Assembly: GCA_016212785.1 (NCBI GenBank)
Contig: JACRDW010000048.1
Location: 1 to 13,491, forward strand
Origin: Methanobacteriota archaeon
GTDB lineage: Archaea > Hydrothermarchaeota > Hydrothermarchaeia > Hydrothermarchaeales > JACRDW01
Length of the DNA stretch: 13,491 nucleotides
Reading direction: 5' to 3'
The first letter of the stretch is position 1. Each line of letters opens with the position of its first letter. Of the stretch, positions 1-5,197 are shown in pieces. The notes beneath the pieces are model-generated. The model was not told where the DNA came from, ran no database searches, and saw only the letters and a program-made list of their open reading frames with translations. Made by a program: the position numbers and the translations under genes.

Positions 1-131
1 CGAGCAAGCAGGAGCTGGGCAGGGTAAGCGGTTTAGAAGTTTCAACAGCTTCTGCGTGCGTGGTAACGCCTGGAAAGGCAAGAGAAATAATAGAGGAAAT
101 TGCAGAAAAATTAAAAAGTTTGAAAAAGTAA
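1..131 (+). CDS. rpl7ae: Ribosomal protein eL8 (L7Ae), C-terminal part
   Basis: The window opens inside a gene; the frame starts at base 3 and stops with TAA at 129-131, giving 42 residues. The visible part begins SKQELGRVSGLEVSTAS, continues with a VVTPGKA segment and ends in a Lys-rich helix (EIIEEIAEKLKSLKK). This matches the C-terminal third of L7Ae proteins, where SK-ELG...GLEV...A is followed by a small-residue strand and a terminal helix. Known for the family: L7Ae binds kink-turn RNA in 23S rRNA, in box C/D and H/ACA guide RNPs and in RNase P. The eS28 gene starts 16 nt downstream, and L7Ae-S28e-L24e-Ndk is a standard archaeal order, which strengthens a call made from a fragment. The N-terminal RNA-binding part lies outside the window. 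Confidence 0.87.
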   Translation, partial: SKQELGRVSGLEVSTASACVVTPGKAREIIEEIAEKLKSLKK

Positions 132-147
132 TTGAGGAGGCTGACAA

Positions 148-369
148 ATGCCGAAGGAAGAGGAAACCAGAGGTTTTCCAGCAGAGGTCGTCGAGGTCAT
201 AGGCAGAACCGGCATGACGGGCGAGATTCTTCAGGTCAAGTGCAGAATTTTAGAGGGCAGAGACAAGGGAAGAAGTATCAGGAGAAACGTAAAAGGTCCA
301 ACAAGAGTCGGCGATATATTGATATTAATGGAGACTGACAGAGAAGCCAAAGAATTAAGGGTGCCCTAG
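148..369 (+). CDS. rps28e: 30S ribosomal protein eS28
   Basis: This 73-residue protein has the length and sequence of archaeal eS28, a small OB-fold protein of the 30S head near the mRNA exit and E site. Family hallmarks are the early [13 protein letters not shown] segment (residues 14-26), [13 protein letters not shown], and the signature tail [21 protein letters not shown] (residues about 50-70). The start is the ATG at 148, with a good ribosome binding site (GAGGAGG) about 7 nt upstream; an overlapping frame starting at 132 has no family resemblance. It follows rpl7ae by 16 nt and is probably co-transcribed with it. The stop TAG at 367-369 is immediately followed by the first repeat element, so nothing separates the end of this gene from the repeat. 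Confidence 0.95.
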   Translation: MPKEEETRGFPAEVVEVIGRTGMTGEILQVKCRILEGRDKGRSIRRNVKGPTRVGDILILMETDREAKELRVP

Positions 370-579
370 TCTCAGCATTTCGCTGTCAAGCTTTTCAAAC
401 CACTTGACGTAGGGATTGTCCCTACGTCTGTCTTCTCGAATGATTGCTCGTGCCGAGACCCAGTCGGTCAAGACACGACTGAGCATTCATTCAGCAGGAA
501 CGAAGGCACGAGCGACACTCATGCGATTCTTCTTGCGAAATCTCGCTTCTACGAAGCGAATGCGACGAAGGGATTGAAA
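370..579 (+). repeat. Modular leader repeat, copy A (rps28e to rpl24e)
   Basis: This element fills the whole gap between rps28e and rpl24e. Blocks in order: CTCAGCATTTCG at 371, GTCAAGCTTTTCAAAC at 385, a perfect hairpin with arms GACGTAGGGA and TCCCTACGTC around loop TTG (406-428), CGAATGATTGCTCG (437-450), then TGCCGAGACC paired with GGTC at 466-469, an outer TCGTG (448-452) paired with CACGA (474-478), and CTGAG at 479-483, complementary to the opening CTCAG (371-375). A private segment follows with hairpin TCGCTTC / GAAGCGA (543-559). The right end GAAGGGATTGAAA leads into the ATG of rpl24e. Bases 387-442 match copy C (5099-5154) with one mismatch in 56. No TATA box is evident, so it is probably transcribed as part of a longer message. 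Confidence 0.8.
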
Positions 580-753
580 ATGGAAGTTCATGAATGTTCA
601 TTCTGCGGCAGGAAGATTGAAAGCGGCATAGGAAAAATGTTCGTAAAGAAAGACGGCACCGTGCTTTATTTCTGCAGCAGCAAATGCGAGAAGAACGCAC
701 TTAAGCTTGGAAGAACTCCGAGAAAAGTTGGGTGGATAAGAAAGGCGAAGTAA
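580..753 (+). CDS. rpl24e: 50S ribosomal protein eL24
   Basis: This short gene encodes 57 residues. It has the treble-clef zinc site of eL24 (C6, C9, C32, C36) in the contexts [15 protein letters not shown] and [11 protein letters not shown], followed by the basic [13 protein letters not shown] tail. Archaeal eL24 proteins are about 55-65 residues and lack the long C-terminal extension of the eukaryotic protein; they sit at the subunit interface of the 50S. The ATG at 580 is the last part of the GGATTGAAAATG motif that ends repeat copy A, with GAAGG acting as ribosome binding site. The gene ends GCG AAG TAA, and this GCGAAGTA string recurs at the left edge of repeat copy E, so its last two codons and stop may lie inside the left boundary of copy B. 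Confidence 0.95.
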   Translation: MEVHECSFCGRKIESGIGKMFVKKDGTVLYFCSSKCEKNALKLGRTPRKVGWIRKAK

Positions 754-906
754 TTTCTCAGCACTTCGAAACGCTCAGACCTTCGAGCATTGGCATGGTT
801 CGCGTTTCTTGTGCCGAGACCCATCATTACACTTGCGTAGCAAGTGGTAGAGTGGGTCAAGACACGAGGAGAAACGACTAAAAGGAGTTTCGACGAGTGG
901 ATTGAA
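746..906 (+). repeat. Modular leader repeat, copy B (rpl24e to ndk)
   Basis: This copy starts at or inside the end of rpl24e: CGAAGT at 746-751 (overlapping the TAA stop) can pair with ACTTCG at 763-768, enclosing CTCAGC. It lacks the TCAAGCTTTTCA block and the GACGTAGGGA hairpin of copies A and C; that position instead holds a GAAACG (769-774) / CGTTTC (803-808) pair. The core is complete: GACCCA (818-823) pairs with TGGGTC (853-858) around an inner hairpin CACTTG / CAAGTG (830-846). Outside it, CTTGTG (808-813) pairs with CACGAG (863-868) through one U-G wobble. A GAAAC / GTTTC pair (871-891) precedes the right end GAGTGGATTGAA, one A shorter than in the other copies, leading to the ndk ATG. 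Confidence 0.75.
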
Positions 907-1320
907 ATGGAGAGAAGTTTTTTCATGGTCAAGCCTGATGGCGTTGAGAGAGGCTTGGTGGGCGAGATTATCTCGAGAGTTGAGAAAAAAGGACTCAAAA
1001 TAATTGCCATGAAGATGATTCGTGTGGATGCGAATCTTGCGAAAAAGCATTACGCAGAGCATGCTGCGAAGCCGTTTTTCCGGGATTTGGTGGCGTATAT
1101 AACTTCTGGACCCTGCGTTGCGATGGTTGTGGAGGGAAACAACGCAATTAAAACATTGAGAGATATGACTGGCAAGACTAATCCAAAGGAAGCTGCCGCA
1201 GGAACGATTAGAGGCGACTTCGGTATCGACGTTTGCCGCAACGTTGTGCACGCTTCTGATTCCAAAGAGTCTGCAAAGAAAGAAATCGAGCTTTTCTTTA
1301 GACCGAGTGAAATTTTATAA
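907..1320 (+). CDS. ndk: Nucleoside diphosphate kinase
   Basis: Ndk moves the terminal phosphate from ATP to other (d)NDPs through a phosphohistidine, balancing cytosolic NTP and dNTP pools. The 137-residue product is co-linear with the family: [21 protein letters not shown] at the N-terminus (nucleotide-site Lys in VKPDG), the HYAEH helix near residue 50, GTIRGDFG (99-106), and the catalytic motif NVVHASDS with the phosphorylated His115. The usual residue after that His is Gly; Ala is found here. The frame is open upstream to 844, but those 21 codons are repeat-element sequence, so I place the start at the ATG at 907, where the family N-terminus begins. Ndk between eL24 and aIF5B is the classical archaeal order. 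Confidence 0.95.
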   Translation: MERSFFMVKPDGVERGLVGEIISRVEKKGLKIIAMKMIRVDANLAKKHYAEHAAKPFFRDLVAYITSGPCVAMVVEGNNAIKTLRDMTGKTNPKEAAAGTIRGDFGIDVCRNVVHASDSKESAKKEIELFFRPSEIL

Positions 1321-1324
1321 ACGT
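1309..1324 (+). promoter_or_regulatory. Probable TATA/BRE promoter for infB
   Basis: The sequence TGAAATTTTATAAACG at the end of ndk looks like an archaeal BRE plus TATA box. Its centre (about 1317) lies about 28 nt before the infB ATG at 1345, the spacing expected when transcription starts at or next to the start codon. No Shine-Dalgarno sequence is visible before that ATG, which fits a leaderless mRNA. It overlaps the last ndk codons. Inferred from spacing and composition only. Confidence 0.5.
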
Positions 1325-1344
1325 TAATCTCTAAGAAATAAACA

Positions 1345-3093
1345 ATGATAAGACAGCCTATAGTATCTGTTCTGGGTCATGTTGACCATGGAAAGACCAC
1401 GCTGCTCGACACGATTCGCGGTTCAGCGGTTGCGGAAAGAGAGGCGGGCGGCATAACGCAGCACATCGGAGCTACGGAAATACCAATGAGCGTAATTGAG
1501 AAGCTGTGCGGCGGCTTGCTCAAGCAGCTGGCTGTCAAAATAACGTTGCCCGGACTTCTCTTTATAGATACGCCCGGGCACGAGGCATTTACAACGCTTC
1601 GAAAGCGGGGAGGCGCACTTGCAGATTTAGCCATTCTCGTTGTGGACGTTAACGAGGGATTCCAGGCGCAAACCTTAGAAGCTTTGAATGTTTTAAAAAC
1701 CTACAAAACCCCGTTTTTAGTGGCTGCGAATAAAATCGATAAAATAAAGGGATGGCAGGTATTCAAGGGATTTCCGTTCACGCACAGCTTTTCAAAGCAG
1801 GACGAGGAAACAAAGTCTCTGGTCGAGAATGAAGTCTACGAGCTCGTCGGAAAGCTCTACGAAGAGGGCTTTCAGTCAGAGAGGTTTGACAGAGTAACGC
1901 AGTTTGAAAAGCAGGTGGCAGTGATACCTGTAAGCGCAAAAACAGGAGAGGGCATTCCGGAGCTTTTGATGATGCTGATAGGACTTGCCCAGAAGTTCAT
2001 GGAGAAGCGGCTTGAAGTGGAGATACAGAGTCCTGCAAAGGGGACGATACTCGAGGTAAAAGAGGAGGTCGGGCTCGGAGTAACTGTGGATGCAATAATA
2101 TATGACGGGAAAATCAAGAGAGGAGATGCCATAGCGGTGGGCGGGAGAAAAGAAGTGATTGTAACCAAGGTTCGCTCGCTTCTAAAGCCAAAGCCGCTCG
2201 ATGAAATCAGAGACCCGAGGTTTAAATTCAATCCTGTTTCCGAGGCGCATGCGGCATGCGGAATAAAAATTGCTGCACCAAATCTCGAAGACGCTCTCGC
2301 AGGCTCTCCTATACGAGTGGTCGGCGAGGATTTGGAGAAAGGAGTGGCAGAGGTTAAAGCAGAGATAGCGGAAATAAAAGTTGAAACAGAAAAAGCTGGC
2401 GTCGTTGTTAAGGCAGACACCCTCGGCTCCCTGGAAGCCTTGATAAACATGCTGGAGAAAGAGAGCATACCGGTTAGAAAAGCGGACGTGGGCGACGTAT
2501 CGAGGAGAGACATTGTGGAGGCTGAGGCTGTGAGAGGTGAGGACAGATATAAAGCCGTAGTGCTCGGATTCAATGTAAAAGTTTTGAAGGATGCTGAGGA
2601 GAGAGCCAGGGCAACTGCAACGCAGATATTTCAGAACAATGTAATTTATAGATTAATTGAGGACTACCAGAAGTGGATAGCAGAGGAAAAAGAAAGGGAA
2701 AAGAGAGAAGAATTCGACAAGATTACTAAACCTGCGAAGATTAAAATTCTCCCCCACTACGTATTCAGGACCAGCAAGCCCGCCATAGTCGGAATAGAAG
2801 TACTGGCAGGTACCATAAGAACCAACGTGAAGCTTATGAACGAGGAAGGCGGAGTAATTGGAACCGTCAAAGGCCTGCAGGACAGGAACGAGAATATCGA
2901 AGAGGCGAGGAAGGGACGCCAGGTTGCGATTGCAATAGATGGCGCAACCGTGGGAAGGCAGATAAAAGAGAACGATATTCTATATTCTGAATTGCAGGAA
3001 AACGAGGTGAAGTTGATAGAGAAATATAGAAAGAATTTAAGCCCAGACGAAGAAGAGGCTTTCGAGGAAATAAAAAAAATAAGAGGTGATTAG
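1345..3093 (+). CDS. infB: Translation initiation factor aIF5B (IF2-like GTPase)
   Basis: aIF5B is the universal GTPase that promotes subunit joining and positions initiator tRNA. The 582-residue product has the archaeal length without the long N-terminal region of bacterial IF2. GTPase motifs are intact: G1 GHVDHGKT (11-18), switch I with GGITQHIGAT (35-44), G3 DTPGHE (75-80), G4 NKID (129-132), G5 SAKTGEG (197-203). Beta-barrel domain II begins near residue 225, domain III near 345, a charged linker helix (KWIAEEKEREKREEFDK) near 450, and the C-terminal tRNA-binding barrel follows with KPAIVGIEVLAGTIR. No intein interrupts it. The gap to ndk is 24 nt, with a TATA-like box rather than a ribosome binding site, so it may also be transcribed separately. 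The stop TAG abuts the TTG start of rps6e. Confidence 0.97.
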   Translation: MIRQPIVSVLGHVDHGKTTLLDTIRGSAVAEREAGGITQHIGATEIPMSVIEKLCGGLLKQLAVKITLPGLLFIDTPGHEAFTTLRKRGGALADLAILVVDVNEGFQAQTLEALNVLKTYKTPFLVAANKIDKIKGWQVFKGFPFTHSFSKQDEETKSLVENEVYELVGKLYEEGFQSERFDRVTQFEKQVAVIPVSAKTGEGIPELLMMLIGLAQKFMEKRLEVEIQSPAKGTILEVKEEVGLGVTVDAIIYDGKIKRGDAIAVGGRKEVIVTKVRSLLKPKPLDEIRDPRFKFNPVSEAHAACGIKIAAPNLEDALAGSPIRVVGEDLEKGVAEVKAEIAEIKVETEKAGVVVKADTLGSLEALINMLEKESIPVRKADVGDVSRRDIVEAEAVRGEDRYKAVVLGFNVKVLKDAEERARATATQIFQNNVIYRLIEDYQKWIAEEKEREKREEFDKITKPAKIKILPHYVFRTSKPAIVGIEVLAGTIRTNVKLMNEEGGVIGTVKGLQDRNENIEEARKGRQVAIAIDGATVGRQIKENDILYSELQENEVKLIEKYRKNLSPDEEEAFEEIKKIRGD

Positions 3094-3474
3094 TTGCAGA
3101 AACTTATAATCTCGGATTCGAACGGAAAATCTTACAGCATCGAGTTGGATGAAAAAAAGTCTAAGAGTTTTATCGGCTTGAATATAGGGAAAGTTTTTGA
3201 TGCCGCACAGCTCGGGCTTGCGGGCTATAAGATTAAGATAACCGGCGGAAGCGACAAAGACGGCTTTCCGATGCGCAGCGACGTGCACGGAAGGGTGAGA
3301 GCGAGAATACTTCTCTCCAGCGGCCCTGGTTACCGACCAAAGGAGAAAGGGCTGAGGAGGAGAAAGATGGTAAGAGGGAGAGCTATTACCCCTGAGATCA
3401 TCCAGATTAATGCAAAGGTTGTGGAGAAGGGAGAGAAAAGCCTTGAAGAGCTGCTCGGCAAGAAAGGTGGTTGA
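3094..3474 (+). CDS. rps6e: 30S ribosomal protein eS6
   Basis: This 126-residue protein matches archaeal eS6, a 30S body protein: DAAQLGLAGYKIKITGGSDKDGFPMRSDVHG (residues about 36-66), then a basic RPKEKGLRRRKMVRG stretch and ISPEI-type VQINAKVVEKG near the end. Archaeal eS6 lacks the phosphorylated tail of eukaryotic RPS6. The start is TTG at 3094, directly after the infB stop, with GAGGTGATT as ribosome binding site; no ATG near the family N-terminus exists. It is therefore likely translated by coupling to infB. The downstream aIF2-gamma gene also uses TTG directly after this stop. eS6 next to aIF2-gamma is a widely conserved archaeal pair. Confidence 0.95.
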   Translation: MQKLIISDSNGKSYSIELDEKKSKSFIGLNIGKVFDAAQLGLAGYKIKITGGSDKDGFPMRSDVHGRVRARILLSSGPGYRPKEKGLRRRKMVRGRAITPEIIQINAKVVEKGEKSLEELLGKKGG

Positions 3475-4695
3475 TTGCAGCCTGAAGTGAACATAGGCAT
3501 GGTTGGTCACGTAGACCACGGCAAGACAACGCTGACCCAGGCGCTGTCCGGGATATGGACGGACAGGCACAGCGAGGAGATAAAGAGGGGCATTTCCATA
3601 AGACTGGGATATGCAGATTGCACTTTTCGGCGCTGTCCTTCCTGTCCAGCGCCGAGATGCTACGCAACGGAGGAGAAATGCAGGCACTGCGGTTCAAAAA
3701 CAGAGGTATTGAGGGAGGTTTCTTTTGTTGATTCTCCAGGGCACGAGACTTTAATGGCTACCATGCTTTCCGGCGCCGCAATAATGAACGGTGCAATTCT
3801 CGTCATCGCAGCGAACGAACCCTGCCCCCAGCCCCAGACAAAGGAGCATCTCATGGCCCTGGATATAATAGGCGTCAAGAATATCATAATCGTCCAGAAT
3901 AAGATAGACCTGGTCCCAAAAGAAAAAGCCCTGGAACACTACGAGCAAATTAAAAATTTCGTCAAGGGCACCACAGCCGAGAATGCTCCGATAATACCGG
4001 TCGCAGCCCAGCACAAGGCTAATGCAGACGTCTTAATTCAGCACATCGAAAAAATCATACGCCCCGTGGAGAGAGACCCAAGCAAGCCTGCGAGAATGTT
4101 TGTTGCACGCTCTTTCGATATAAACAAGCCGGGTGCTCTTCCAGAGAACCTAAAAGGCGGAGTTGTGGGCGGTTCTCTGACGCAGGGAAAATTAAAAGTT
4201 GGAGATGCGATAGAAATATCCCCGGGAATAAAAATAGAGGAAGAGAACAAAGTTTACTGGAAATCTCTCACAACCGAAATAGCGTCTCTGATGATTGGAG
4301 AAAAAAAATTCAAGGAAGTTTTTCCGGGCGGGTTGGTGGGAATAGGCACGAAGCTCGACCCATCTTTTACAAAATCCGACGGCTTGTCAGGAATGATTCT
4401 CGGGCAGCCGGGCGCGCTGCCTCCGGTATTGCACAGCCTTCTGCTCGAAGTTTACCTGCTTCAGAGAGTTGTCGGAACCAAAGAAGAGCTTGAGGTAGAA
4501 AAGATTAAAACAGGCGAGCCTCTAATGCTGAGCGTGGGAACAGCAACAACCGTAGGAGTAGTATCCAGCGCCAGAAATAACGAGGTCGAGATGAAGTTAA
4601 AGCTGCCCGTGTGCGTGGAAAAAGGAGTCAGAGTTGCGATTAGCAGGAGAATAGGAGCAAGGTGGAGATTGATTGGCTACGGAATCATATTATAA
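3475..4695 (+). CDS. eif2g: Translation initiation factor aIF2 subunit gamma
   Basis: This is the GTP-binding core of the heterotrimer that delivers Met-tRNAi to the 30S subunit. The 406-residue length is typical. Motifs: G1 GHVDHGKT (11-18), switch [16 protein letters not shown] (34-48), a zinc knuckle inserted in the G domain with cysteines at 54, 57, 69 and 72 (C49 and C62 also present), G3 DSPGH (86-90), G4 NKID (142-145), then two beta-barrels beginning near residue 205 ([14 protein letters not shown]) and 310. The start is TTG at 3475, immediately after the rps6e stop with GGTGG as ribosome binding site, and is the only start matching the family N-terminus ([18 protein letters not shown]). 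The 3' end overlaps the following PIN gene by 23 nt. Confidence 0.97.
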   Translation: MQPEVNIGMVGHVDHGKTTLTQALSGIWTDRHSEEIKRGISIRLGYADCTFRRCPSCPAPRCYATEEKCRHCGSKTEVLREVSFVDSPGHETLMATMLSGAAIMNGAILVIAANEPCPQPQTKEHLMALDIIGVKNIIIVQNKIDLVPKEKALEHYEQIKNFVKGTTAENAPIIPVAAQHKANADVLIQHIEKIIRPVERDPSKPARMFVARSFDINKPGALPENLKGGVVGGSLTQGKLKVGDAIEISPGIKIEEENKVYWKSLTTEIASLMIGEKKFKEVFPGGLVGIGTKLDPSFTKSDGLSGMILGQPGALPPVLHSLLLEVYLLQRVVGTKEELEVEKIKTGEPLMLSVGTATTVGVVSSARNNEVEMKLKLPVCVEKGVRVAISRRIGARWRLIGYGIIL

Positions 4696-5050
4696 AGTTG
4701 TGCTGGACTCAAATTTTTTGCTGCTGCCGCTTCAGTTCCGCATCGACATATTTGCAGAGCTGGATAAACTGCTGGATGTACGCTACGAAGTTTATGTTAC
4801 GAAGGGAGTGATAGAGGAGCTGAAAAAAATAAAATCGAGGCATGCCAGAGCAGCGTTATCTATTGCAAATAAGCTTCCTGTTATAGATGCGGAAGGCGGT
4901 GTTGACGAGGCTCTTTTAAAACTTGCCTCAAAAGACATTATAATCGCTACAAACGATAAGTTTTTAAAGGAGAAGATAAGAAAAAAAGGTGCGCCAGTAG
5001 TTTACCTGCGCCAGAGGAAATACCTGGCGATTGACGGTTATATTAGGTAG
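4673..5050 (+). CDS. PIN-domain protein, archaeal Fcf1-like putative rRNA-processing nuclease
   Basis: This 125-residue protein is a single PIN domain. Expected acidic metal ligands are visible: D12 in [10 protein letters not shown]48/E49 in [11 protein letters not shown]78 in [11 protein letters not shown] and D95 in [29 protein letters not shown]. The last stretch closely resembles the ATNDxxLKxRIRKxxGVPxxY segment of eukaryotic Fcf1/Utp24, the nuclease acting on pre-18S rRNA. Family position next to aIF2-gamma in archaea supports a ribosome-related role, but activity is inferred. The start is TTG at 4673 inside the aIF2-gamma 3' end, preceded by GGTGGAGA; it is the third TTG start in a row. 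The stop TAG is immediately followed by repeat copy C. Confidence 0.85.
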   Translation: MATESYYKVVLDSNFLLLPLQFRIDIFAELDKLLDVRYEVYVTKGVIEELKKIKSRHARAALSIANKLPVIDAEGGVDEALLKLASKDIIIATNDKFLKEKIRKKGAPVVYLRQRKYLAIDGYIR

Positions 5051-5197
5051 CGAAGTTAGGCGCAAAGGGTCAAGATACGACTCTCAGCACTTCGATGACA
5101 AGCTTTTCAAACAACTTGACGTAGGGATTGTCCCTACGTCTGTCTTCTCGAATGTCGTCTCGTGCCGAGACCCATTGAGAAAAGGAGTGGATTGAAA
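5051..5197 (+). repeat. Modular leader repeat, copy C (PIN gene to hppA)
   Basis: This copy fills the gap between the PIN gene and hppA. Its modules are shuffled relative to copy A: a GGGTCAAGATACGACT block (5068-5083) lies before, not after, CTCAGCACTTCG (5083-5094). CGAAGT (5051-5056) can pair with ACTTCG (5089-5094). Then come CAAGCTTTTCAAAC, the perfect GACGTAGGGA / TCCCTACGTC hairpin (5118-5140), TCTTCTCGAATG, and TCTCGTGCCGAGACCCA (5158-5174). The partner GGGTC is missing on the right, so the core stem of copies A, B and E cannot form in the same way. The right end AAAGGAGTGGATTGAAA leads to the hppA ATG. Bases 5099-5154 are 55/56 identical to 387-442 of copy A. Confidence 0.8.

Noticed and set aside
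448-478. The CCGA/AAGA internal loop as a kink-turn bound by L7Ae, whose gene is upstream
   Set aside because: The loop is symmetric 4 x 4 and does not give the three-base bulge followed by tandem G-A pairs; I could not place a canonical kink-turn in any copy.
571-579. GGGATTGAAA resembles the 3' end of many CRISPR repeats
   Set aside because: There is no array of regularly spaced direct repeats and no cas gene; the string always runs into a start codon.
370-579. tRNA or other known RNA gene in the intergenic repeats because of the cloverleaf-like folding
   Set aside because: No T-loop (GTTCRAATC), no acceptor pairing and no anticodon arm; the repeats run into start codons.
775-1251. Long minus-strand open frame opposite ndk
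   Set aside because: It is a shadow of ndk and the repeat; no family resemblance and no ribosome binding site.
1872-2573. 233-codon minus-strand open frame opposite infB
   Set aside because: Ser/Thr-rich translation with no recognisable domain, fully inside a certain gene; a codon-bias shadow.
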